From Orbicella faveolata (lineage: Eukaryota; Cnidaria; Anthozoa; Scleractinia; Merulinidae), in assembly GCF_002042975.1 (NCBI RefSeq), contig NW_018150206.1, positions 250,482 to 314,481 of the forward strand: 64,000 nucleotides of DNA, given 5' to 3'. Shown piece by piece: positions 1 through 34,400 of the stretch. The position numbers and the translations under genes were made by a program. The notes below the pieces were generated by a model. It ran no database searches and was not told where the DNA came from. It saw nothing but the letters and a program-made list of their open reading frames with translations. Every line of letters begins with the position of its first letter. The stretch's first letter is position 1.

Positions 1-88
1 CAAGAACACAACACAATGTCCCTGGCCAGGGCTCAAACCCGGACCGCTCGATCCGGAGACGAGCGCACTAACCATGAGGCCACCGCGC
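1..88 (-). repeat. tRNA-derived SINE, cut by the left window edge
   Basis: Read on the minus strand this stretch looks like a tRNA: a GGTGGCCTCATGGTTAGTGC A-box region, an anticodon-arm-like stem, and a B box reading GGGTTTGAGCCC. It then runs into an ACATTGTGTTGTGTTCTTG tail rather than an acceptor stem, which is the pattern of a tRNA-headed SINE and not of a real tRNA gene. A diverged relative with the same head and a similar tail lies at 17521-17612. The 3' part is outside the window. Confidence 0.7.
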
Positions 89-560
89 CTCCCAATTCCT
101 GTTGATAACCAAGTGAAAAAACTTCAATTTAAAGGCTCACTTGAATACGATCTCTGCAACAAGAACTTGAAATACCTGCCATAGCTGCCTTTGCTTCTGT
201 CCGGATGACCGCTGGTCGAAGCTAACGAGGGTCTGAAAGATGCGCTTGAATCACGATGAGCCCTGGAACGAGATGATGACGTAACATGAGAGTTAGTTTG
301 GTTGGAGGATGGAGTTGTGCTGTAATCGCACGTATAATAAGTAGATTATGAGCTCGACATTTCTTTGAGGTGATAGTTGATGGGGCCGGGTTGAGATCAC
401 TGTAAGAGATCAAATAAGCGTCATGAGTTGTCATGACCTTTTGTCGCGCGTACGCGTCTATTGAGATTTTCGCTGCCTTATTGTCCAGGCCAGTAAATTT
501 AGCCGGTCAACTTGTACCCAAGGGCCTTATTTACTAACAGGCGCGCAAAGGAGGAAGGGT
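89..560. other. Non-coding stretch upstream of the START-domain copy
   Basis: No gene recognised. A short piece near 330-370 (TAGATTATGAGCTCGACATT) resembles the end of the dispersed repeat seen at 9115-9360, 38487-38762 and 44950-45222. The plus frame of the downstream START copy remains open back to about 490, so a 5' exon or extension could lie here, but no convincing start or splice site decides it. Confidence 0.4.
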
Positions 561-605
561 ATGCGAAGGGAAGACAGACTTGAACCTGTCTTCTTTCTTC
601 TTCTC

Positions 606-1295
606 ATGGTTACACGATGCAAAGAGGACTCATTCCGATCTTTCACGTACGAGGAAGAACTTGAAAGAGCCAAATAGTTCAAACAAGACTTGGATGAAGG
701 CAACGGATGGGGTGAAGCGCATAAGGGGCCCGAAGTAGCCTACTGGAGTAAAACCTTCCATGAGAAAGAGGTTCCCACTAAGATCCTCTTCACCTTTCAG
801 ATGCCGATGCTTGCTGAGAGTTTCGTTCAGTTGTTGCACCCATCAAACCGGAAAATTCGTAACCAATGGGATGAAGCTTTCAAGGACCATACCACTTTGG
901 AAGTTTACCCTGACAGTGGTGGGTACGTCACATTCATGCGGGCAATCGCATCTCGGCCGCTTAAGGATCGAGGTTTCGTCTTGTTCATTCCACCGGCCAA
1001 AGAGGTTGATTGGTTTGGCAAGCAGTCACTGTTTGTGATCGAGAAAAATGCCTTTCATCCATCAAAGCCCGAGAATGAAGGTGGTCTTGTGAGAGCGACT
1101 AATGGGGGAAATTTCTTTGTCATAACACCAGATGATTGTAAAGTGTTCGGCTTAACCAACAATAACTTCAATGGATGGATCTCCAAGAAGTATGTCGAGT
1201 GGCTGCTTCCAAGAGTTGTTCCTCGATCCTTTAACAAGCTTCGAGAAGACATGATCAAGGGCTACAGGAAATACTTTGAAAACGTTCAAGACTGA
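606..1295 (+). pseudogene. START-domain lipid-transfer protein copy with an in-frame TAG
   Basis: The protein is one START domain, the hydrophobic-pocket fold that carries phospholipids, ceramide or sterols. Visible hallmarks are the RNQWDEAF motif (R..WD), RGFVLFI at the usual RD(Y/F)V position, the VRATNGG strand and a C-terminal amphipathic helix ending YRKYFENVQD before a TGA stop. ATG at 606 (an in-frame ATG also at 561) opens a frame that meets TAG at 675-677, inside the first START helix (YEEELERAK then TAG then FKQDLDEG); homology continues uninterrupted on both sides. It is a single block without introns, with AATAAA at 1489. I infer a nonsense-disrupted or retroposed copy. Alternatives are a base-call error, a heterozygous null allele, or an acceptor using this TAG as its AG, though the pyrimidine tract before it is poor. 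START identity is fairly sure; pseudogene status is moderate. Confidence 0.65.
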
Positions 1296-1488
1296 ACAAA
1301 CCTTGCCAGCTTCTTCTAAGCTGTGTTATGTTTAAGTTTCTGTCTAATGGTTACCATATAGTATTGTGAAGTGTTGTTGGGCTGGTTGATTAAGGGTCTT
1401 TACATGTTTGTATCAAATGGATAAGCATCAGGCAAGTGCTCAGTAAACGTATGGAATTTTTTACAGACGCACATGCCAATTAAGAGTC

Positions 1489-1494
1489 AATAAA
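1489..1494 (+). terminator. Polyadenylation signal AATAAA for the START copy
   Basis: Canonical hexamer about 190 bases after the TGA of the START-domain copy, the only one close downstream on the plus strand. Confidence 0.45.
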
Positions 1495-2358
1495 AGAGGC
1501 TCTCCTACTGATGCGCTTGATCAGTCCGTATCAGAGCTTGGAATATAGATCAAATTCACAATAGCTGTCATTTAATAATGGTTTCCATGTCAATATACCT
1601 ATCAGGTAGTGAATGCTGCTCTTCTCGTTTGTGAGGTGCGAATAATACGAAAATCAGCCAACAGAATGATGAAACAACAAAAATTTCCTTCAGGTGAGCA
1701 GTTCACGAAAGGCTTTGGTTTGTCCCAGATTACAGAGAGAATTCTTTCAACTGACACACTAAATAACATATCGATTGGAGACGGGAAAGGAAAGATTTAT
1801 ATCAAACTACTTCAGAATCGTGAAACGAGCTTTAACAATGTAAATTATGAGTACGACGCAAAGATCTTGTGTAGGGCCCAACAAAACGTAGCCGTCCCTG
1901 TGTGTGTATAATATGAACTGCGCTTGTTTCTGAAACCTTTTAACCTTTCACCGTGATAATGATTGTGAAGGGATAAGAGGGTAATGTACAGTGGTGCAAC
2001 CTAGTATCCGAGCTAATCTTACAACAAATAAATGCCATTCATTAGAGGGAGTTTACCTTTTTGAAGTTTAATGGACTAAGTTCTTTTCTGGTCAGGAAAA
2101 ACAATGAATTTATCTAAAACGAATGCGTCAATGGCCGGCTACACACGGTGATTTTCGATACATCTAAATTAGAGGTGTCTTAACTTATGCGAAGAGCTAC
2201 TAATTGCGATAAGCAACGAGTCAAATTGGTTACTAAACCTGTTAACCTTTCACGAAGGTGATCATGAAACATGTTGCATTTTATAGATGGTAACTGGCTG
2301 AAAATAAACGCTACCCAGTATACACCTGTTTTGGGGAAACCTTTTAAAAGGCTATAAA

Positions 2359-2614
2359 CAGGGTTCGTACGCTTTCCAGAAAAAAATTTCCAGGACTTTT
2401 CCAGGACTCTAAAATTCACATTAACCTTTTCACTCTCGTGATCTCAATGTTAATTCTCCTTACTGTCTGCCATACATTTCATATTTTTACTTGAGTTTAA
2501 CAGATTTCCAGAACTTTCCAGGACCAGTAGCCTTTTTCCAAGACTTTCCAGTGCTGGAAAATGCCACAATAAAATTCCAGGACTTTCCACGTTTTCCAGA
2601 CCCCGTACAAACCG
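2359..2614. mobile_element. hAT-like MITE (CAGGGTTCGTACG ends)
   Basis: Terminal inverted repeats start CAGGGTTCGTACG on the left and read CGTACAAACCG on the right. The interior repeats TTCCAGGACTTTCCAG-type motifs in both directions, as in widespread animal hAT MITEs. Flanks GCTATAAA (2351-2358) and TGTATAAA (2615-2622) match at six of eight positions, fitting a worn 8-base target-site duplication. No transposase coding sequence. Confidence 0.6.
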
Positions 2615-2820
2615 TGTATAAAGTACAACGGGGGGTGTTTTCTGATGAAAAGCTATGAATTCGTGTTTGGTTTAATCGTAAAGGAATGCTCCTCTCTCCG
2701 GCTTCAGCAAGGTGGTATTGAAAACATCTGCATAGTTTTCAATTATGTGAACACAGCTTTAAAAATCCTTAGCTTTCAAATATCACAAGTATTATAAATC
2801 CTTAATTCCTCGAACTTTCA

Positions 2821-3194
2821 GGCCCCGTCCACACTACACCGGAGAAATTTGAAAACGGCTTTTTCACTCTGAAATGGCACGAAATGTTTTCCTTCCACAC
2901 TACGCCGGATAAATTTGAAAACGCAACAATAACCGGTCATTTTGGATTTGTGTTTGAGGAAAACTCGGCCTGGGAAATCACACGATTATCGTGATGTCAC
3001 CGTTTTCGAAAAATTCCGTTTTCAAAATGTTTTCTGCCCACACTAAAACGCAAAGCCGGCGTTTTCAAATTCCTCGGGTTTGAAGAGCGTTTTCGACTAG
3101 CTTCCTTTTCGTGACGGATTAGTGTGGACGGTAGGCCTAACCGTAGAAATAAAGCTGCGTTTTCAAATTTCTCCGGCGTACTGTGGACGGGACC
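2821..3194 (+). mobile_element. Harbinger-like MITE, copy 1 (GTCCACAC ends)
   Basis: About 40-base terminal inverted repeats: GGCCCCGTCCACACTAC at the left and GTGGACGGGACC at the right, each followed inward by AAATTTGAAAACG-type sequence. Flanked on both sides by TCA, consistent with a 3-base target-site duplication as in PIF/Harbinger elements. The interior has many GTTTTC/GAAAAC motifs and no coding sequence. Relatives lie at 12159-12537 and, in the other orientation and interrupted, at 62380-62921. Confidence 0.7.
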
Positions 3195-3980
3195 TCATAA
3201 CGCGGCTTAACGCCCCCGTTCACTACTCATTTTTTTGGCTCCTTTGTTATATGGTAGAGAAAAGAACAATCCTTAAATGAATTCCTGCCAAGACGATAAT
3301 GTACAGAGACAGAAGTAACATACTTACGATAAAGGAATGAAGCTCTTTAAGTTATCGTCATCTCTGTATTCTGAAAAGCGATGAAGCGATGCGTCCTTCC
3401 CGGGATAACCTTCCTAAAATAAACAAGGGAAAATTGTTTTGTATTGTCAATCATATCAAGACACGATTTGACCCACCGCTTCACTATTCACGATCTCATT
3501 TCTCTGCTTTGTTTTAAAACGTTTTAAACCATCCTTTGATTTCAATACCTGTTTAAAGGAGTTACGTCACGGTTTGCGTATCGTGAAAAGTTCAGCCTAA
3601 ATTGTTCAAGTTCTTGGTTTGTAATCCGTGTCAAGCTTCTCCACCCCCAACATCGTTGTTTCTTTATGGTTTATTATTATCTCTTCGGTGTTTTTCTTTC
3701 TTAGTTAACTATTATTTTCAGGTTTCCTTCAATTTAAAGGCAACTTTGTACGTGGCCAAAATGACTTACAATACTGTGATTGAGCTCCTTAAATGTGACA
3801 GAATCGCCTACAATGGCATGACATGAGATAACAGAATCTCAAAATACCGCAATCAAGGATAACATAATCACAAATTACTGCGAAGTTGGACAAGAGCTTA
3901 GCTTAGATCGACAATTCAAAGGTTGACCTGATCCTTTTCAGAGTGAAGAATTGGAAGGACAAACAACATAAACAACTGAC

Positions 3981-26661
<22,681 letters not shown>

Positions 26662-29600
26662 CTCGCATGATTTATACCATTTTGAAGCCACTGGTGAACG
26701 AAAAGACGATGCTTTATGTCACATCCATTAGAACGGCACTTGATTTTCTTTTGTTATTACAACAATACGCTGAAAAACTGAAGTGACTTAGGAAGCTTAC
26801 AACGGAAAATGGCCAAAAAGCGCGATTTGTTTTGTTGTTTGCTACCGCTGACCATATTTTCCCGCTTATTTCCTGCCTCATTACCAGATTGCCTCCGACA
26901 GGTACGAACAGGACGGGGCCGAGTGTACTGCTGAGTCACGATGCCAAATGCAAAGTAATCGAATCTTGCCTAAATTAAATCCAGTGAAAAATATATAAAC
27001 TTAAATGGAAAACTTCAGCGTGTTGCCTACTTCACAAATTCTTTCGCACTAGATCGCATAGAGCCAAACAAACGCGGATCAAAACAAAACGAGTTAACCC
27101 ACGTTTATTTTTATCTATATCTTATTTTAAACGAGTTGATTTCCAGAACAGTTTGAACGTTATAGTAAAAATAAGTAAAAATGGAAATGAAATGAAAATG
27201 TGACATAAAAAATAGAAAGCCATATGGATGATCCGTTAAAGAGTCCCTGACTTCCCTGACCCCATAAAAAATCCCACATAAAAACAGATCACCATGCTAA
27301 ATATTGAAACAAAATGAAAAATTTCAAGAATCAGTTTTCAAGAAATTATCCATTATCAGTACAATTACTCGAAGAAACTCAAGCTCAAGACAGAATGTCT
27401 CGTGTCTCCCATTTTCATACCTATTCTCGTCTTCTTGTACTGTTTTGGACAACAGCCTTATTCAAATAATAAATTATACGAATCAGAAAGTAATTATTGG
27501 ACGGAATAGCTACTTTGCTCACGTGACGTTTGCAATAGCTAAAAGTGACTGGGAAGACAATGGAAGAAGTAAATTATAATGCCATTTTTAAAGGTGTCTG
27601 CCTTAACACTTCGTCTTTCTGAAAACATAAACACCAGAAGAAAAATTTTATAAACCATGGAAAGGAAAACCAAATTTAAAATTGAACGGGGCCACGAGAG
27701 TATACATGACACATGAATGGCTGCAGAGTTCTCATAAGCAAGTAATACTTTTATTCAAGTGTCAAGCTAAAAAAGGCAGTAATAAAACCACTTAATAGGG
27801 ATACTTTAGCATAAAAATAGCAAGATCTAAATATTATGTTTAAAAACTAATGAAAAATACTTACAACATAAAAATATAAATAAGATAAGAATGTGTGGCA
27901 TATATAAGATAAAAATACAATACTGACTGGTCACAACTCTCAAGGTGTGACTATCACACTCATTCAACCAGAGAGATATCCACACACTTTGTGGGGGACA
28001 AAAATCGAGTTAAAAAATAGAAGCTTATAGCTTAACATATATAGCGCTCGTAATCATTCGATGAGGGTCTAGCAAATCATTCGGCGTTTGCGATTGATCA
28101 GGACTTATTACAAAACAGCCGTATTTCCTGAGCCCCCAATTTTCGATATCACTGGCTGACGTCTCTACAGTTCAAGCTCTCTCTGCTGTATATTATTTCT
28201 TGACGTTACAGCTTAATTACTCAGCTGTTGAATTTTCCGCTTGGCATCTTTCCAAAAGATTTCCGACGATTGTCTTTGTTTTGTTGCTCAGCATATAATT
28301 ACCCTAAAATCTCTCATGCCTTTCAAGAAGGGAACGCGACGAAGTACAAAGTAAGCTGAACTGTTACATAGTTTATTTCGAGGTTTTTCTTTTCTGTGTG
28401 AAAAACGCGAGCGAGCGAAGGAAAAGAGACCCTGGAAAAAAAAATGTCACCAGCACGTAAGCCCGCGCGTCATTTTCTGGGTATTACGCTCTATGAATTT
28501 TGGACCGTCTCCAGAAAAGTCTTCTTATTTAGAAGATGAGAGAAGATGATAGTAGACATAGACGTCAAGAAAGCGTCGCATTTCTGCGTCCAATATCTTC
28601 AATAATTCAAATTTTCAGGCTGTTCGATATTTGCTTTAAGTCACTTCAAAATTCGTGAGACTGTTTTCACGCGTCTCTGAACACAATCCGACCGTAATTT
28701 TTCTATGCTTGATTAGGTGAACATGTGCACACACAACGCAAGTTCAGGCACGTACTTTTTTTTGGTGCCCTGTTGTGACCAGACAACAAAAATTGTGGAC
28801 TTTTTGGGTGCACTCTTAAATCCCCGTCCTCCTGTGTTATGTGCTGTGTTATGCCTCGTTTCCCCGATGTAAATAATTAGTCATATGTCGACAATGCCGG
28901 AATAGCTGGTGGAAAGGGCACTATACTCAGTGTCACTTGCTGCTAAACGGTCTATTTTTAAAACAGGGAATACATTTAGACGATTTTGAAACGAGGTGTG
29001 TACTCTTGTCAAACATTAGGAGCAGGCTTTAAAAGAAAAGATTTTCTTTTTACGTGGTAGCCAACCCTCTTGATAAGGGGATCAAGGCATCGTACATTAT
29101 GAGACCCTTCTCGGGTCTGAGAAAGGAAAGATGGGGCATTGGTTTTGTGGTCAGGACTAAAGTCAGGTGTTGAAGTTTAATCTTTAGCCTGAATCACAGT
29201 AAATGTTTCGCGAACTAAAGGCGGGCCACATATTCTCACCGGACTGAAATATCATGAAGTACCCCCGGTTTTTTGACGATCTGTTGGTTTCAAGCCATTA
29301 CGTAAGAGACTCTGATTGACTCACTGGCGACAGTGCACGTAGGTAACAATTGACATTTTGTACTACCAATTAATTCACATGACATGATATGAACACAAGG
29401 TCTCAGCTCTTAGTCCGCGCCTGCGTCAACTTGGACAAGACTGAACATCATGTTTACACCAACACTGAAATTGGAAGTGTAAATGCTCGCCATGGAAGTA
29501 AAAATTTCATAGCAGTCTCTGAAAGGTGCAAGTGGTATTAAAATAATTTTGGTCTCTATATTCAGCCATGATGTCTCGATAACTATGGTAATCAAAACAA

Positions 29601-31453
29601 TTTATGTCCACTCTTTGTATAAGAGGACGTACATATATTAACTATGATAATAATCTGGATACCGGAGCAGAAGTATAACCCGTGAAGTGTAGAGAAGGTT
29701 ATTTTACCATGCAGTGAACTGACTCTGACTCTGTCTAGCCTCTAGGTCTAAATATTAAGCAAGGCGGAATTGTCTAGATAGACATTTCTCTAAAAATTGA
29801 CGCTTAAAATGTGGATCGATACACAGACCATAAACACTGACATTACAAAGGTTCAAAACAGAAAGGCGTCGTCTCAGCTGCTTCCACCGGAACAAGCATC
29901 CGGTGATATTTTCAATTTAAAATATTGAAGGATATTCAGGGATTTTTAAACTCCGAGTGCAGTTCAGTCACCATGCAATATATCGGTCAAATATCGCGTG
30001 ATTCCAGGCTCGTGGTGGCCATCTATGTCTTCTGAAAATCGCTCGAGAAACAATATGTAACACCTTGTTTAATATGAAGGGTATGTTTATAAAGAAAAAC
30101 TAATAAGTGTCAAGGCAACTAAGCGTCATCAAAAGTACAAGGTGACGTTTGTAGCTGTCAGGTGCACTGAATTCGCAGCTGATTCCGGTGGTCGGAAAAA
30201 ATGGAGTCATTATGTAAATAATAATTTAACCCTCTGAACACTTCAGCTGTAGTTATTACGATAATATTATAATCCCGGCGGAAGGATCTCGAAATTAATC
30301 TATTCATAAACTGGTACATATAATTTTGAAGTGTATTGCATTATTTTTGACAAAAAAAATAAATAAACAAGGTTGTGGTCAAGAGCCAAAAGACAGTACG
30401 ACTGTAAATGTCTTTGTCTTGTCTTTTGTCGAGATGATCTACTTTGATCATAGTCTCTTGGTTTTGTAATAGAAGCAGAGATAAACGGGATGAGAGGAGG
30501 GGGTCTGAATTACGACAGGTGCACCAACTTAACGTCGAGTGCAAATTTATAAATTTCTTGACGTATGAGTTCAATCAGTCTAAAGCAGGCGTAGCGTGCG
30601 CTATCACCTGTAATTATTAAGTGTAGATAAAGGTTCCTTTCATTTACACAGGATCGTTACTTAATAAAGAGCCAGTCTATCGATATCATCAATGATACCA
30701 TAAAACAAGGTCGTTATCTCAACCTTTTACATTTTTGTGGTAATGATCTCGTTCAACTTTGCGTCGCGTCACGTTATTCAAGTTAAATGTTTCCCGCAGA
30801 TACAATGACCTAAGCTAGCTAAGATCAAGAGGTTTCTTTTGTCTATTTGTGAATACTGCTGAGATGTAAGTACTTGAAGAAGATATTCAGGTAACACAGT
30901 CATTGCAAATTCAATTTTTTACGGGTTGAAAATATATAAGGAAAGTTAACGAATATTTAGAGCTTGAAATTTCTTGAAATATTTTTTTTTTCAGTTTATA
31001 CGAGCTAAGAGAGCTTCGAACTCAGAATTCTGTTGAGTGAGCGAGTTATTCAAACGTTATAGCAGTGATTAAAATTTGCGTACTGATATTGGACAACGTC
31101 GAGCGCTTTGTTTGTCCTCGAAATAAGGAACAAAGGTTGCTAGGGGACAACGCCTTCTTGACGGTCAGGCGACCTTGGTTCGCGGCTCGCAATGCATGCT
31201 CCTTGATCTTGCGTGTTCAACAACTTTCTTGAGCTAACAGACTTGAATTCTACAGAGGTTGTGTACAGCTGGGGAAAAATCGCTCTTTATTCGTCTTCTT
31301 TACAGTTTTAGGCTTAGAGTTGTGAAATGTAGAACAAGACCATGTTTTAAGAACATAATGAATCGTTACTTATGGCTTTCCCGTTGGGCTGGAAAGAGAA
31401 TTTAAGCATCGCATCGACGGCATAAGACCAGGGGTATCAGGGCGGTCGTCGAT
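26662..31453. other. Divergent intergenic region between CCDC171 and CSNK1G
   Basis: Must contain both 5' UTRs and promoters, since the two genes point away from each other. No conserved coding segment was recognised; the frames at 27304-27579, 29410-29595 and 30341-30574 look like chance. About 4.8 kb of AT-rich sequence without a repeat I could delimit. Confidence 0.6.
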
Positions 31454-34400
31454 ATGCAGTCCAAACGTGAAAGGGAGAGCGACCGTGAGCGAGACAGAAA
31501 GGTTTCTCGGCCAAGCCGGGGTAGTTTACACTCGCCGAGGAATAGCTCTAGTTCTGGTTCTGGGGTAATGATGGTTGGACCGAATTTTCGCGTCGGCAAG
31601 AAGATTGGATGTGGAAACTTTGGTGAACTACGACTTGGTACGAACTTGAGTAGGCGACCATGTTTCGCGGATTTGTTATGTATATGCCGTGCCTTTTTAA
31701 CGGCATTATGGCCTTTAGTCTTATCGTAGAAAGATATGATTTTTCAATTTTTGACTCTACATTTTTGTTAGGTAAAAATCTGTACAACAACGAGCACGTC
31801 GCCATCAAATTGGTGAGTCGCAACTTACTTTTGTCTGCTGTTCAAGCTTTCATGACGAAATACAGGATGAGATATATTACCACTAGCTGATGGCAAATAT
31901 CGAATATTCTTTTTTGACAGGAACCCATGAAATCTAGGGCACCACAGCTGCATTTGGAATACCGATTTTACAAAGTACTTGGAAATGCTGGTAAGTTCAC
32001 GTTTAATAGTTCGCGAATACCGTAAAAAAAAAATTTGAGTGTTGCGGGAGAATTTGATTTCGGCGTGCAGGAAGTGCCAAATATACATAGTGATCCATTG
32101 TATTTCGTTGACGGGCTCTTGATTATGAGAGACAGCCAAGCGTAAAAAAATTAACTTGCTTCATCCTTCTGATTCAATTTTTCGTTCTTGAAAAGTGGAT
32201 CTTTTTTCAGTTCTCGCCCTCTTCGTAGTGAATCGCATGTTTATTATGGTATTTCAAAATGTTACTTGACCCGGTTACCCCAAATCTGTTTCTCCAATGG
32301 GATTGCAAGACTAACAGTTTCTAAATATTCCTAATCCTTGTATATTTTAATTTTAGAGATAAGCGATTAAAAAAGGACAGAAAATTCTTCCAGTTGGTCA
32401 AGGTTGTAAATTAGCACACATTTTGATCGGCAAATTCCTAGCAATATTCGAGTTAGATTTCGCTGTCATCCTTGAAAAAAGTGATCTCGAGTGTTTAGAA
32501 ATTTGAATGTTCCTTTTCAACTTATGTGGCTTGTAACACAGTACCCAACGGCGATAATGAAATCTCGTTCTTTCAAGTAAGTATATTTAAATACGCCTTT
32601 GCATGTCAATCGTTCACTGCCATATGCAACGAGGTGCGGGCAAAATAAAATGGATAATTTATCTTCCCCATTTAAATTTAAGAAATGGGAGTTAGAACAA
32701 ACAGATGTGGGATTACTCATTTGGATCTCTTATTAAATGGTTGATCGGTGAAATATTGATTTGTTTTGAAAATATTTTTAATGCTTGAGGACAATATTGT
32801 CATTAATAATTTGGACAATTATGTGACTTTTTTGGTATTGTAATTTTTGTTTTACCCAAGATGTGTCCTTTCATTGGTTCTTTTCGTTGGTTTTATGTCT
32901 TGATAAAACGGTGTGTAAATAACAAGGTCTTTGTAATGGTAACTTTGTGATGTCAGTTTAAAGGATTTTGATGAAGCCTTGTTTTTAGGTGACATTTAAT
33001 TATTGAATTTTTAAGACATATATGTTTTGTTATTATTTTTGCTTTCAACATTATTACCTCCGAAGACAATCTGTATCAGGGCCACAGTTGGTTTCTTTCA
33101 CTACTTTTCCCCCTCCGTATAGATCATATTGTTTTGTTTGTCTTTATGATTTTGTAACCCAAGTCATGTTTGAAGTTACATGAATGGTTTGTACTAAAGT
33201 AGAGTATATTCTGATCCAGTATCTCAAACACTTGAGATATGAAAAGCTGGCCCCAGAAAAGTGGCTGTACAATTTTCTGTAAGTTTGAACTCTGACAACC
33301 TTGGAAACAAGGTCAAAAAGCTGACCATAAAATGAAACAATATCTTTTCAACAAAACATCCCCCCTAAATCATCCTAAATCACGTTTCACAGGAGTTAAA
33401 TGCAACAGTTTCAATAATTTCAAGTGATTAATAACACATGTGGTGTAAATGTGCACGCTCTTGATGCATACTTCCCAAACTAAGTATGAAAAGATGGGAT
33501 GAGTCTTGAAGTTCAATTTACTGGCAAAATGCTAAGTACTGCAGCCCATAGTTAATTACTGTTCGTCAGTATCCAAGGGAACCTGTAAACTTGTATTTCA
33601 GATGCAATGAAGTGAGGGACTCGAGAATAGTTGGGTAATCCTGTGTTTCAGTGTAGCTAGAGTTAAAAATAAAGCAAGCCATTTGAAATGCATGGCATAA
33701 TGCATGTCATTGAACTTGGAAACAGAACAAATGACTTCATAACTTATGTGATACAAAGCAGAGGTAAAACACCTCTGCTTCTGTGGTAATTTAAGGCTAG
33801 TGGAAGAGGATCGATGGACGTCATGGCCTAGAGCATGTTTGGAGGTGTTTGTATGTGCCTAGCTCTATGAAGATGCCCAAAAACATTGTCCTGACCATAT
33901 TCAAGTATAAATTGCAAATTTTGTGTAATTTTGTTGCAAGTGCATTTGACTCATTTTAATGATGTGCACCTGTATGTTGTTACAAACTCAAATGGTTGAA
34001 GGCAATCAATTTTGTAGACTTTCTGTGAACACTCTTAGATGGGAAGCTGAGCATTGGTTAGTTTGATTCAGCTTGCTGTGTATACATGGGAATTCCTTAT
34101 TTAGTAAGAACCTGCCTTGGAGCACTTATTTGAATTTTCACATTTCTTCTTGTTAACCCACAATGTAAAATTGTGTGCAATTTTATCACATGCATAAAAC
34201 CATGTACTTCATGCACTCATTTTGAAGGTTGGGTTTTTATTTCCATTTTTTTTTTCATTCTTCAAAATGAATTGTGAAGTAGGTGATAAGATAGTGTGAG
34301 CCATTGTGTTAGGGCTTATTCCCATTTATAGTCTGGTATGCTCGGCTCTTAAACCTGCCACTGATCAGTGTGTTTTTGCTTGCATTAAACCTATGTGAAC

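Larger units (their letters stand above)
1500..3902. other. Intergenic region between START copy and CCDC171 3' end
   Basis: Holds two MITEs (2359-2614 and 2821-3194, annotated separately). The open frames at 1609-1911 and 2180-2419 show no family resemblance; the latter is repeat sequence. The last exon of CCDC171, if the gene extends beyond 3981, should lie here on the minus strand, but I could not find a segment resembling the vertebrate C-terminus. Confidence 0.5.

Noticed and set aside
1609-1911. 100-codon plus-strand frame after the START copy
   Set aside because: No family resemblance, no splice-site logic and no link to neighbouring genes.
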